In this document: positions 1-11,620 of the stretch, in pieces
Position numbering within the stretch: the stretch's first letter is position 1
Layout: every line of letters begins with the position of its first letter
Assembly (NCBI GenBank): GCA_933207985.1
Contig: OW240914.1
Span: forward strand, 288,356,877-288,420,876
Source of the DNA: Pelobates cultripes
Lineage: Eukaryota; Chordata; Amphibia; Anura; Pelobatidae
Direction of reading: 5' to 3'
Length of the DNA: 64,000 bases
Translations under genes and position numbers: made by a program
Notes under the pieces: model-generated
What the model saw: the letters and a program-made list of their open reading frames with translations, nothing else
Told to the model about the DNA's origin: nothing
Databases searched by the model: none

Positions 1-969
1 CGACTATTCGGCACGCTGACGTTCAGAATATGCGATTTGGTGTAGTTTATTTTTAGATTGGAGATCTCTCCAAACTCATTGAAGGTGTGTAGGATGTTGG
101 GGAGGGATAGTTCCGGTTTGGTGATGAAGAAAAGGAGATTGTCAGTTTCGATCCCTGTGATATCTCCGTTTTGTCTGATGTGTGTCATAAATGGCTCCAG
201 AGCTTAGGATGAACAGTACGGGGGACAGGGGGCATCCCTGTCTGGTGCCATTGTGTATCGTGAATTTGGTGGTCAGTGCCTCGTTAACAAGGACGTGGGG
301 TGTCGGTTCTTGATATAGTGCTTTTATCCATCTCCCATTCCCGTGTGTGGTGTCAAAGAGGTACATCCATTCCATTCTGTCGAAGGCCTTCTCCGCATCC
401 GTGGATAGCAGGAGAAGGCCCCTGGCTTCTCCTCCCTTGCAATGCATAAGGGTGAGCGCTCGAGTAGTGTTGTCTCTAGCCTCGCGACCTGTCACAAACC
501 CCACCTGGTCCGGGTGGACCAGCGAGGGGATATACGTCTGGAGCCGCGTCGCCAGGATCTTAGCTAGGAGTTTAACATCACAGTTGATGAGTGAGTTTGG
601 TCTATAGTTCCCGCAGTGTTCTCTGTCTCTGATTATAGTGATGTGTGTCGTCAGTGCCTGCTTAGGAATGCTTTGGCCTTCCCTCACCACATTGAATGAG
701 TCCACTAGTGTGGACCTTTGCAGATAGTATAGACTATCTGCAAAGGTTTTATAGTATTTCAGCGGGAGGCCGTCTGGGCCTGGGCTCTTGCCTGGCTTTG
801 TTTGTTTAATTGCTAGTGTCAGTTCTTCTAGCATTATCGGTTCGTCTAGGAGTATTGCCGTGTCCCTGTCTACAGTTGGGGATAGATGTGCGGTGAGGTA
901 CGCCCGTATTTGGTCTTGGAGTCATTTTTTTTCCGTATCTGTGTGTGGCTGTGGCAGGGAATACAGGTC
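1..969 (-). pseudogene. L1-like LINE ORF2, reverse transcriptase part (copy 1)
   Basis: Read on the minus strand, 834-142 carries L1 reverse-transcriptase blocks: GKSPGPDGLPLKYYK, NYRPNSLINCDVKLLAKILA, the motif with the first catalytic aspartate DAEKAFDRMEW, and GTRQGCPLSPVLF. Bases 141-1 continue in another frame with the L1-type downstream block KPELSLPNIL...INYTKS. The usual YADD box reads as TDNLLFF, and the frame is broken, so the copy is dead. It is cut by the window start on its 3' side and by the insertion at 970 on its 5' side. It would drive target-primed reverse transcription. Confidence 0.85.
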
Positions 970-1010
970 CCCCTGATGAGCCTTGAAGTCAGGAGAAACG
1001 CGCATCGGGG
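969..1010 (+). ncRNA. Hammerhead-ribozyme-like motif 1
   Basis: The core box CTGATGA (973-979) is followed by a short stem II (CCT...AGG) and GAAA (995-998). CGCGCATC comes next, with predicted cleavage after 1006. Stem I is CCCC (969-972) paired with GGGG (1007-1010). The order box, stem II, GAAA, minimal stem III, cleavage site matches type I minimal hammerheads of Penelope-like elements. The AUC triplet does not pair perfectly in stem III, so activity is uncertain. Confidence 0.5.
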
Positions 1011-3032
1011 CGCGATTTATCGGACATTTTAGCTACTATTAAGTTCTGTTTGTGTGTCCCCAAGTACTCCTCTTTCCCTTTTTCCTGAGATGACATTTAA
1101 TTATCGGATTTGATTGACTCTTTACCTATCCGGGGCTCAGTGGGCTAACAAGAGTGCGGCACACTACAGACCTCTATATTGATCATAATATTAGTAGCTA
1201 TTAGTGCATAACTTGCAGCATACATATATTTATCTTTCATTTAGTATAGCTTGAGAGTGCTGTTTATCAGCATTAGGACTATCTTCTTATTTCATTTTCT
1301 ATCCTATACTTGGTGCCCTTGAAGGCACTATTCCTACTTGGTTCATTTGGTGATTTCTTATTACTAGATATAATTTTTTTTCCATAGGAATATACAATTA
1401 TCAAATAACGTTCTCCTTTTTTTCAATTGAGAAATTTCACTAGTGATCATTTGAATACGAATATAGCATGCTGTAATATCTGCTCTCATTCTTTATAGTA
1501 GAACTTTTGACTAGATTACTATTGCACAAGTCTATTCACTAAATTTATTATAGATAGAGAAGAAGTGAAGAATATCGGTGTAGCGCTCTATGATAGTGGA
1601 TATACCGGAATAAGTAAAAGGAGACCTTGCTATACCTTGATGGATTGTATATGCTTATAGACAGTCCCAATATATCCAGGTTTTACCTTAAATAAAAACA
1701 TAAATGTACAAAACATAGTGTAATCTGTATACCAAATGGAAATAAAAATGAAGTACATAGGTATCTAACTCACACTTTTTTGAGCTGGTATACTAGCTCA
1801 AGTATCTGCGCCTTAGGGTCCGTAAAGGCGACCCTTCCCCTCCTTTTCGTCCGAAATTTTCTCCAGGTACAATGTCCTAGGTGATAGGTACAGGAGGGAA
1901 AAAAGATAGCGTAGTACCGTCTGGTGTATATAAGGTATATAAAATAAATAATACCAATATACTCACAAACCCTGAGCCTATATATCGGCTCGCTTCATAA
2001 GGTGTATGTGGTTAAGGACCACATTCCTTCTTTAGAATAGCAGGTAGGAATAAAAGCCGTAAGTGTAATAAAAATATTTGTATAATTTATTATAAAAAAT
2101 GAAACATAAATATATAAAATATGCATAAATAAAATCAACACTTGTGGCTATAGTCCAAAAGACAATTAAGTCTGCTCACTGTTCATCCAGGACGCGTTTC
2201 GACAAATTTGGCTTCCTCAGCTGGAAAAAATTCATCAAGGTATAGCAAGGTCTCCTTTTACTTATTCCGGTAGATCCACTATCATAGAGCGCTACACCGA
2301 TATTCTTTACTTCTTCACTATTTTCATGATTAAAAAGATAACCACAGTGATATAGCAGCTCAATCGTATTTGTTTGGTATAATCTGAATTTAATATCATT
2401 CATAGAAGCGCTTGTACTACCTATCTACATTTATTATAGATAGAGTTTATATTTTATCATAGGAGAATCTCCTGTGGTTGAACTGCATTGATACTTTGTA
2501 GTGTATCCTTTTGCCTTATATATCGATATCAACACACTGAAGGGATTCTCCCAATTGTATCTTATTTTTGGATACATGTATACTAACTTATTTAGATGTA
2601 ATTGACATCGAAGGCAGCAATATCCATTATAGTTACATTAGACTCACACTGGGTATCTTATCACATTCTTTTGATACAAATATATTAGTAATTGAACGTT
2701 ATTGCCAGCCTAACTCAGTGGGATTCTTCTGTACTATATCCTATTTGGGATTTACTGACACTATCATATATTCATTCTTTATCATGTTATGTTATGTGTA
2801 AACGCTATCCATTATATTATTAGACTATTTTATTTGATTTTGTCTTTTTCTTGTGTGCTCCTTGCTTTGACTGCCATAATTTACTCTTGTTTAGTCAGGT
2901 AGCCATCGCTGGTTTTTTTTATATAGATTTATGTTCTCTATAAAATAATAAAGTATCTTCGAGATTTTTAACTGTTTGTGTGTACCTTATATTGGTAGTA
3001 GGGACAGACTCTTCTCTTTCCTTTTTGTTCTG
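970..3032. mobile_element. Penelope-like element remnant inserted in L1 copy 1
   Basis: The L1 reading is interrupted exactly between two copies of TACAGGTC (962-969 and 3033-3040), an 8-bp target duplication. Across the gap the ORF2 sense resumes: ...AISTYYSDLY, then ...SLPQPHTDTEKK. The 2063-bp insert is AT-rich with no long reading frame. It begins at a hammerhead-like motif and holds a second one on the opposite strand at 2181-2224. About 90 bp at 1558-1650 recur inverted at 2230-2315. Hammerhead motifs in repeated ends and rearranged inverted partial copies are known for Penelope-like retroelements. The assignment is inference, because no reverse transcriptase or GIY-YIG domain is left. 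Confidence 0.55.
2181..2224 (-). ncRNA. Hammerhead-ribozyme-like motif 2
   Basis: On the minus strand, stem I CCAG (2224-2221) is followed by the core box CTGAGGA (2220-2214), a degenerate stem II, GAAA (2200-2197) and CGCGTC. Predicted cleavage is after 2191, and CTGG (2190-2187) closes stem I. GAAACGCGTC is the typical minimal stem III and cleavage site of retroelement hammerheads. Stem II has a mismatch, so it may be weak or need dimerisation. Confidence 0.6.
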
Positions 3033-4390
3033 TACAGGTCAGAGTAGTATGTTGATATTGCGTTCAGCATGCGGGTCGGGAGGCGTTGTAGGGTACCTTG
3101 TTTGTTTCTGATTTTGTCTATGTAAGTTAGCTGCCTTTTTTTTCCTAGCATCTTGGCCAGTAGTTCGCCGCTCTTGTTTCCATGTAGGGAAAAGAACGCT
3201 TTGTTTCTGATTACATCCCTGAGGAACTTCGATTGGAGTAGCGAGGCTAGGTCCCGTATTAGCTGTAGGAGTTGCGTCTTGTGGGTGTGGTGCGGTGTGT
3301 GTTTGTTACAATATTATATATTATATTATATATCAATAATGTGGTCTTCCACATTATGGATGTTTGTCAGGATCTCGGTCAGGCGGGCTTCAGATTGTTT
3401 CTTAAGTGTTTCCCCTTGTTGTATAAAGTATCCCCTCATCACACTTTCGTGGGCTTCCCATCTGATCATCTGGGTCATCTGACCTGGGGGATTGACTGTG
3501 AAATAATCCCTTAGTTTCTCCCCTATGTGGTTCGATAAGTCTGTTCTGGTCAATAGGTATTCATTAAGTCTCCATTTAGTTATTATGGGTCGGAATAGTG
3601 GGGATTTGAGGTGGAGGGTGACAGGAGCGTGGTCCGACCACGTTGCCACTCCTATGGTTGCTTCCACCACTGGGGAAGGTTATGTTGCATGGTGTAGAGG
3701 TGGTCTATTCTGGTGTAGGTTTGGTGCGGGTGGGAAAAGAATGTGAAGTCCTTTTCGTCTGGGTGGTGGGCTCTCCAGCAGTCGGCTAGCCGTTGTTTGC
3801 GTAGGAGAGTCTTGAGGGAGTGTAGTTGTTGAATTGGGGTATGGGATGTGCCGTTGGAGCAGTCCCATGTGGGGTTTAGTGCCACATTAAAGTCGCCCTT
3901 GAGTATCAAGACCTCTTCAACAAAAGAGTGCAGTTTGTTTAGTGTTTGGAGGAGGAAGCGGTATTGCTTTCTATTGGTGGCGTATATGGTCGTGAATGTG
4001 TATGATTGTCCAACTATCTTGCCCTTGAGGAATAGAAATCTACCCTCATCGTCTGTTAGTCACCCCCCATCCTGGAATGGCACTCACTTGTTTAGTAGTA
4101 TGGCGGTTCCCCTGGATTTAACCCCGTGGTAATCGCTGAAATACCCTTGTCGGTAGTGTTGGTTTGATAGCTTAGGTCTGTCGCCCTTCTTAAAGTCTGT
4201 CTCTTGGATCATAACTATCGAGGCTTTGCGGGCATGAAAGTCTTTGAGGGCCCCAGATCGTTTCTCTGGCTTATTCAGTCCCCTGGCGTTAGGAGCGTGT
4301 CCCCTGCTATTTCTTTCTGTCTGGGAGGTGGTCCCAACTCCCCCAGGTGTGTCCCATTATCCTAGCTTGTTAATCCCTTCTTGCCAATTG
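3033..4390 (-). pseudogene. L1-like LINE ORF2, endonuclease part (copy 1)
   Basis: On the minus strand the AP-endonuclease-like domain can be followed in pieces. NARGLNKPEKR and the catalytic IQETD lie near 4290-4200. GDFNVALNPTWD starts near 3900, and WSDHAPVTL is near 3640. The linker KKRQLTYIDKIRNKQGTLQ leads towards the reverse transcriptase near 3140. These residues nick the target DNA in L1 elements. Several frame changes break the reading. It joins the part at 1-969 and is separated from it only by the Penelope-like insert. Confidence 0.8.
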
Positions 4391-4990
4391 TGTGCTTCTA
4401 TCCTTAATGTGTCTGTGCCAGTTAGGAGAGCATATTGTGTAGTTACGACTCCTGTGTGTTGGTAGGTGTGTATGGGCTTCCTGGTCACCCTTGTGGTGTC
4501 CAGGTGAGTGGTGCGTCTGGCCCTGTGGTCCCCCCCACTGTTATACTTGCGCCTCAATATGTTCTGGTGCAGAGTTGGCTCCTTCTCCCCTCCTGGGTGT
4601 CCTGTGCTCCTGTAACTCTCCCCCTCCCCCCCCCCCTTATCAACCCTGCACCCACGGTGTACTTGTGATTAAGCTCTTTTAGTTCTGTTTGCAGATATTA
4701 GCATCTCTAGACTGTCAGCATCGCATGACTTGGGGGGGCCCACCGGGCCGTGTGTCTCTGGGGGGTCCACTTCAGTGCCAGAGTCCAGGTGCGGTCTGTC
4801 CAAAAACATTATGATGTGTCCACGTTTGGGCATAGCCTTGCGGCTTTGTGTGTGTGTTTTAGCGGATAGTGTCTCTTAGAGTCTCATTGTTAGGGTGGCC
4901 AATGAGGTTGTACGTCTTCATGTGGGGTCCCCTGGGTTGTCGGAGTCCAGACAGTGTCCATTACAGGGACGCTCCCAATGGCCTTATGGC

Positions 4991-6032
4991 TTATTGTCGG
5001 GTTGTCCTCAGTCGTTGTTGCAGGGGGGCTTGCTGGTTCAGCCCTAGTGGGAAGGTGTAGAAAGTCATTGGGTCGGGCCAGGTCATCTGAATTGGTGAGA
5101 GGTGTAGCTTCCTTAAGAAGTCTTCCATATCCCCTTCACTTTTCACTGTAAATAGGCCAGTGTTGGTGGTGGCTTGCAAACCTGTGGGGAAGTTCCATCT
5201 GTACTGGATTTTGTTGGCCTGTAGTGCCCATGTAAGAGGGCGCATTACTCTAGGGTAAGCTAGTGTTGGCGGTGATAAGTCTGGGTACAGCTGTACTTCG
5301 ACTCCGTTGATGAGTACCTGTTTGGTGTTCCTGGCTATGCGTAGGATGTCTTCTTTTGTTTGGAAGTGTGAAAGGCAGCAAATGACATCTCTTGGTGGGG
5401 CTTCTGGTGGACCTTGTGGCCTTAGGGCCCTGGGTGCCCTAATGAGTTCTATGTGTGTGGTTGTCGGCCTGCCAAGGATGTTGTTGAACAGTTCAGTAAG
5501 GTTGTCTCTTAATGGGGTAGTTCGGTCGAGCTCCTCCGGCATTCCTCTAACCCTTATGTTTTGCCTCCTTCCGCGGTTATCAAGATCTTCCATATGCAGC
5601 GCCATCTGGCGAAGTTGGGCCGCATGGTGTTGGAGCGTGTTCATGTTTTGCCGACGCCATGTGGTCGCAGTCCGCTTTCAGTTGGGCTACTTTTTGCTGG
5701 GTGCCCTGGATGTCTTCTCTAAGTATTTCCTCTGAGAGGGATTTATGGAGGGCAGCATTCGCCTCCTTTAAGTTTACTTTAGTCGGTAGGTTCTGAATTA
5801 ACTCAACCCAGTCCAGCTGTGCTTGCTGGGGGGTCGGGGTGTGGGTGCTCCGGCCATGTTGGTCATCATGCGGTGTGGGCGGGTGGGAAAGGCTGAAGGC
5901 CTCCGAGTCGTTTGAGGCCTGCGAGGTCTGTTCGGCCGGCGGCACGAGAAATTGGCGTATGGCAGAGTTCTGTACCCCTTTGGGGGTGCTGGAGGGCTGA
6001 TTAGCCTGTGATGTTCTGTGGGTTTTACCCAT
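4991..6032 (-). pseudogene. L1-like LINE ORF1 (RNA-binding chaperone, copy 1)
   Basis: A likely start is the ATG at 6032 (MGKTHRTSQANQPSSTP). A coiled-coil stretch (KEANAALHKSLSEEILRED) follows. After one frameshift near 5645 come the RRM-type block LDNRGRRQNIRVRGMPEEL and the C-terminal domain (ALQANKIQYRWNFP). This is the domain order of L1 ORF1p, which trimerises and coats LINE RNA. The stretch 4390-4990 between ORF1 and ORF2 has no frame of its own. The element's 5' end is near 6130. Confidence 0.8.
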
Positions 6033-6149
6033 GTTAGCGGTTTGGCATGCTGGTGTGGCGAGAACTACTGCTGAGCCTGCTGGGAGCTCCCGGTTTACGC
6101 CGCCATCTTCCTCGGCGTCCAAGCCACGCCCCCTTGACGCGGATATTAT

Positions 6150-6498
6150 GTCTCTACTTCAAAGTAAAAATATGCCAACAGCTGAGAAGATATCAAGGTA
6201 CACCACAATACTGCAAAAATATTTACTACACGCAAAGCAAAGTGACAGGGAAAAGCTGTACTTAACACTTTTATTACCACCGGGAGAGTCCACACCTATG
6301 GAAACTCATCAGCCACCATTTACTGAACCCTCTCATTTTTCAGATAATGTAATTAGTGATGTACTCCATAATGTTCATGACTGCTATAAAAAGAGCTCTG
6401 AACTGTTGCCTACCAGAATGACACATGCCAAACACATTGCAAATTGGAATGATAACGAACAGTTTGTTTATGCAAAATACCGTTGTACCTGGTTCTAA
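6150..6498 (+). CDS. Short ORF of unknown, probably repeat-derived, origin
   Basis: The frame starts at MSLLQSKNMPTAEKISRY and runs 116 codons to TAA; it is open further upstream across the L1 junction. The first 45 residues form charged helices (YTTILQKYLLHAKQSDREK), and the rest is low in hydrophobic content. The pattern of a short helical segment with 'Y...LQ.YL' looks like an accessory ORF of a vertebrate repeat, but I cannot name the family. It begins at the 5' end of L1 copy 1. No splice sites or promoter were recognised. Confidence 0.35.
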
Positions 6499-6499
6499 T

Positions 6500-7360
6500 A
6501 AACTAGAGCCGCTCAACATCCCTTCTACAGTTGTAGGTAACTCTTCAAATAGAGACTATCTAGATCTGTTTTTGGATTTATATATATATACACACAATTA
6601 AAATTAATTTTAGCAACTCAGGGATGTGCTGTGTATATGAATGCTTTCTAGGTAGTAAATAGCCATGTGGTGTAGTTAGCCCTGATGCAGTTAATGTCAT
6701 TTTACAGAAACATCGATTGATTTTTTTGTACATTTCACATGGAATAATTAAAACAATCTTTTTTTCACTTTAATTAAGACCTGTGAGTGCATCCTGTTTT
6801 GGGATTTCTGTATATTTCTGGCGTTTAGGATAGAGCACCCAGGCAAGAATTCCCTATTTATTTTTAAAAGGAGAGTGCCAAGCATCCACTTTGTTTATAT
6901 ATATATATATAAAATCATCCATGTTTCTGTAAAATGTAATGGGTTGAAATGTATTATAGTTTTTTTATTCACACATTTTACTTTTTATTATTTAGAGATA
7001 TAATAATTACTGTTTTTTCTTTTACTTTTCATTTACTGTCTAATAAATAAAAATAAATAAAAAATATCCCTTATTGTCCTGGTCATTTTTTTTTCTTACT
7101 TTTATAAAAATAATGTTTTTTCTGTTATGTAAAATATTGTCAAAATAGGGGATTATATCCATTAATGGTTCTGGTTTTAAAGCCCCCTATCTCCTATAAC
7201 ATGTCTTGCCCAAGTTGTCTGTAAATACACATAGGGCTTGGTTTACACCGGCGCGAGGTGTGCGCTCCTATAATATTGTCCCTATGGATTTTATCACCCC
7301 CCTACGTCAGAGGTTGAACTGTGGCTTGGTTCGGAGGGGGCACTCATGCGCAGTGTGTGC
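6500..7360. other. AT-rich sequence without recognised gene
   Basis: This stretch contains short TA microsatellites at 6575-6592 and 6898-6911 and T-rich runs. Several frames are open only briefly. Nothing else was recognised. Confidence 0.4.
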
Positions 7361-7650
7361 GCACACTGTGGGTGTGGTGATGCATCAAGGGTGCGTGGTT
7401 CACATGGTTGCGCATGCGCAGTGGGTGCTCCAGCATTGGGCATGGTAACACATATGCTGTGGGTGTGGCTTCATGGGAAAGGGGCGGGGCTTGGTGCTCC
7501 ATCATTGGCCGTGGTGACACATTTGTTGTGGGCGAGGCTTCATGAAAAAAGGGGTGTGGTGCCTGTCAAATTTTAGTTTGATCACATCTGTTGTGGGTGT
7601 GGCGTCATGGAAAAAGGGGCGGGTACCTGTCAAATTTTAGTTTTATAACA
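7360..7650 (+). repeat. Short tandem repeat, about three units of 70-85 bp
   Basis: Three degenerate units share TGTGGGTGTGG(C/T)TTCATGG, AAAGGGGCGGGG and a CACAT(A/T)TGTTG block. The last two units also share CCTGTCAAATTTTAGTTT. The copies are diverged, so this is old. Confidence 0.6.
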
Positions 7651-7739
7651 TAACAGATTCCTACTACTGGCTAGGGCCAGCAGAACCCACAAACACAGTA
7701 CAAAAAAGTAAAATGATCAGGCACTGACCGTGTTGTAAT

Positions 7740-8640
7740 TAAAGCAGTTTTTAATAGAACATCAAGTGCACAGCAACGCTTTGACCTGCACCCAGGTATT
7801 TGTCAAGCTAATACATTACAGCAAAGTGAACACTTAAAATACAGCGTATAAAAAAAAAAAAAAGTGATTAATCAATTACATCAATTAAAATAAATAAATA
7901 AATAACTCACCACAGCTTTCAGTGCTATCCCCATATGGATGGGAACTACAGGCAGTGCATGAAACAAAAGGGGCACCAAAAATTTTTTAAAAAGGAAAGG
8001 TGGAAACAAAAGAACAGCCACCCAAGAACCAAACAAAGGTAGACTAGACACGAAGAAGGCAAGACGTGCATTCAACAAGTGTCTTAAACTACATACGCCA
8101 AAAAGGAACAAGTGTGATAGAATGCCGATCATATAGTGCATGCGTAAAAAAAGAATACAATTGGGGCATGCTCCCAATAAGAAACAGAGCGCATGCATAC
8201 AAAAAAAACACAAGTGTCTGCCAAATGCTGATTACATTATATACTAAATCTACCAAATAGGCATAAATATAGAGCAAAATTAAAGAAAATAATGACTAAT
8301 ACAAAAGGGGAACACTATTAAGAGGAGAGGGAAAAACGAAAAATAAGCTAATAATAATAAAAATAGAAAATAGAAAAAATATTAATAAAAATAAATAATA
8401 ATAAAAATAAATAATAAATAATAATAAATACAAATAAAAAAAATTCAATACATACAAAAAGTAAATAATAATAATAAAATAAATAAAAAGAGTTGTACCA
8501 TACACTGTAACTCTAAGGTTTTTTTTGCCAATCTTTGTTTTATTGAGGCAGATGATAAATACAGCGCACAAAATAAAGAGTCAAGAACAAGCGTATACAT
8601 ATACATAGAAATCAGGAGTATCACAAGTTAAATATGCATT
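7740..8640. other. AT-rich dispersed repeat and simple sequence
   Basis: At 7760-7815 is a block whose reverse complement reads GCTTGACAAATACC...GGTCAAAGCGTTGC. It resembles degenerate ends of the hammerhead-bearing repeats. From 8340 to 8500 the sequence is A-rich with AATAAT and AAATAA steps. No gene seen. Confidence 0.35.
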
Positions 8641-8739
8641 TAAGATTAATCTCCTATCAGTATTTGCCTCTTTTTAAAGTTAGATATGTTAAGTAATGTA
8701 AGATATTAACATATTATTTAGAGCATTTCTCTCCAGAGG

Positions 8740-9388
8740 GAAAAAAGACGTGGTTAGTCATGACTGGGCAGTTCACTTAAATGGGTACATACTATTCAGC
8801 AATCTTAAGCAAGTGAAATGTGATGAAGAAAATGTGGAAGCTTTATGGGTAAATAAATGCTTGGGGCAAAAGAAGGGAAATCAACTATTGGTTGGGATAT
8901 ATTTAGGGCCGTCTTTATTATTTGGGATCCCCAGGAGTAACTGGGCCCAGGGCAGCTACCCAGTTTGCCCCGCGTTAAATACGGCCCTGGATATGTTATA
9001 AACCACCTAACGTTAATATTAATGAACAACAGCTGTTTGAGCGAATTGAGAAAGCTGGAAATTTGGGTAACATGTTAATTATTGGAGATTTTAATTACCC
9101 GGGAATAAATTGGGACAGAGGGATTAGTAGTTCAACAAAGGGAATTAGGTTTTTGAACTTGTTAAATTACCCATTTATGTCACAACTTGTACAAGCACCA
9201 AATAGAAAGGACACTGTTCAAACAAGCAAGGTTGATCTTCTGACCAACATTCAAGTAGGTAGCACTTGGGAAATAGTAATCACAATATAGTGTCCTTTGA
9301 AATAAACTCCAAAAACAAAAGCACATGGGGTATACTAAAAACATATAATTTTAAAAGGCCAATTTCTATAAGTTAAGGGCAGCTTTAC
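8740..9388 (+). pseudogene. CR1-type LINE fragment, endonuclease domain
   Basis: The plus strand gives SHDWAVHLNGYILFSN and then, after a small insertion, CYKPPNVNINEQQLFERIEK. Next come the hallmark LIIGDFNYPGINWD and finally SDHNIVSFEI. This order is that of the AP-endonuclease domain of CR1 LINEs. Frames shift between blocks. The fragment ends where repeat A starts, and CR1-like sequence reappears at 22240, beyond the nested elements. Confidence 0.75.
8901..8988. mobile_element. 88-bp insertion with terminal inverted repeats in the CR1 fragment
   Basis: It sits between two GGATAT copies (8895-8900 and 8989-8994) and removing it restores the CR1 reading ...VGICYKPP. Its ends carry AGGGCCGTCTTTA and TAAATACGGCCCT, inverted over 13 bp with one mismatch. 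It is too small to encode anything, so it is a MITE or a deletion derivative of a DNA transposon. Confidence 0.6.
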
Positions 9389-9493
9389 AATATAGTAAAA
9401 AAAAAAAGGAAAAAAGTTACCTGTGCTCTTTCCACATCCCTATGTATTTTTAAACAAATGGAGGTTTTTAGTTACCTCCAATGGCCATAAGAG
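9389..9493 (+). repeat. Repeat A, left part (interrupted by hAT)
   Basis: The sequence TCCACATCCCTATG...TTTTTAGTTACCTCCAATGG recurs at 17008-17115 and inverted at 22083-22200. Its continuation lies at 16227-16384, beyond the hAT inserted at 9494. Confidence 0.65.
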
Positions 9494-11508
9494 CAGTGAT
9501 GTATCCTGGTTTTGTGCTGCTCTAGACATGACAAAATTCAGGCGCCCCCCCTTCCCCACCACCCCCCCTTCCCCGCCTTCTAAATACACACACACACACA
9601 TTCACTGACAGACCCACAAACAATAGCTAACAGATATACACACTTACTAACAGACACATACAATTGTAAGTAAAATACAATTTAAAGACAGGTTGGCAGG
9701 GAGACCTAATTGAATAGATGCTATTTAAATCAGGGCATTAAGATGTGTACAAATGCGCTATCCCTATAGGCCCACAATAAAAGAATTTAGCTTTGCAGAG
9801 CCAGACATTTTCCCCAGATTCTCTTATACAAGAAGATTTTTTTCCTTGCTGTGTAATACCGCTTTTCCATTAAACATTGATTGGCGATCTGAGTTTTAAC
9901 CGTTTACCAGTCTAGATCCCCTAAATTTTTCCAGGGTCTGGCTAATGTGATTTTCATGGCAAACAAAATTTGTATCGACAATGCTTTATTATCGGAGGTC
10001 AGGTTACCCAGCCCTAAATTAAAGAACAATTGTATCCGATATCTCAGAAATCAAAGAAAAACATTTCTGCCACAATTTTTCAATTTTCTCACAGGCCCAC
10101 CACATGTGCAGCAAACTGCCATTCAGTTTTTTACACCTCCAACATAAAAGGATGTCTTTAGCTTTGAATTTAAATATTTTTTTCCGGTTATAAGTGCCAC
10201 CTATATACCACTTTAAAGTGCAATTCTTGAAGAGAGACAGTGAGATATCTTACCCAGTTGGGACCAACTTTCCCACCATAATTCTTTATCTATTTGACTT
10301 GATAATTCCTTTCCCCATGTTTCTAAAGCTTTAACCTTTTTCAAAGGGTTCAGGAGCTCAAGTAAATCATACCATGCACAGTTTTTTTATTTGAGTTATT
10401 GCACAAAAGTCTGTCAAATAGATTTTTTTGTTTTATATCTTGTAGTTCAATCAGTTTTGACCCCAAGTAATATTTAATTCTTATTTAAGAGAAGTGTTCT
10501 TTAACTGTAATACCAAACTCTCTATGGAGTAGGGAAAGTGATTTAAATTTCCTTGATGAGTATAAATCCTGAATTATTAAATCTTTTTTTTGGAGACTTA
10601 AGGGAAGTTTAAAGTCAATCATATTATATTCCAGCACTTCAAGTGGGGAAGTCATTGCACATTTGTCAACTATGTGCAATTTTTTCTTAAGATGAAACCA
10701 TCCATCTAAAATGTTAGACAAAGCCATACAATCAGCTTTAAAAAAATATTATTCAGTTCAGATTGTTTGCACCATAATAACATTTCTAGATTATCAACTT
10801 TTGTTAGGGATTGTTAAATTTTATACCAGTCTTGGTCTCTTAGGGATCTCAATAAAATTTGAGTCACGTGGGTCAGAGTATTTGCCAATTGGTATCTAAT
10901 GATATCTGGAAAGTTGACTCCACCCTGAGTTGTTTTTTTTTGGTGCCAGTGATATCTGGAGATACATGGCCTTTTATTACACCAAAGAAACCTTTCAACT
11001 AATATTTGAAATTGTTTTATATATTTACATGGGGGTTTGACTGGAAGCATCCTAAAGTTGTAAATCCAAATGGGTAATATATAAGATTTAATTACGTTCA
11101 CTCTTCCCATCCATGAGACAAAAACATCCTTCCATGATTTCAATTTTAAAGTTCGCTCGCTTATTAAGCACTCAAAATTAACTTCATTCAGGTTATGTAA
11201 TTTTTTAGGAACCAATATACCAAGATACTTTAACCCTTTCTGTGGCCAATCGAAGGCATATGTTTGTTTTAATATGGCTATCTGATCTAGCGCCATGCTT
11301 ATGTAGTAGCCTGTGTTTTTTCAATAATTGATTTATAATTTGATACTTCTCCATAATTATATAGTGTATCTAATAAAGCTTTCAAAGATGTTTCATGAGA
11401 TGTAATTATTAAAATGATGTCATCTGCATAAGCTGATCTATTTATTTTCACTCATTTTATGTTGCCTTCCTGTCTTATTCTTTGGAGTAAAGGCTCTAGG
11501 GTCTAGAT

Positions 11509-11620
11509 ATATTAAATTACACGCTGGCCCTGTCACTGGACGCAGAGAAAGCCTTTAACAGGGTCAGCTGGCAATTTCTTCAGGAAGTACTGAAAAGTTT
11601 AAATTTGGTAACATAATAAT
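11509..11620 (+). repeat. Inverted duplicate of an L1 segment
   Basis: About 105 bp here are the reverse complement of 11738-11848 in the same L1. Both contain CGCAGAGAAAGCCTTTAACA, the DAEKAFN reverse-transcriptase motif. The copy interrupts the L1 between its GCPLAP block and the sequence leading to YADD. The arms are nearly identical. Confidence 0.75.

Noticed and set aside
8296..8571. 91-codon minus-strand hydrophobic frame, like a membrane protein
   Set aside because: A translation of AAT/AAATAA simple sequence into Ile, Phe, Tyr and Leu. No real transmembrane gene.
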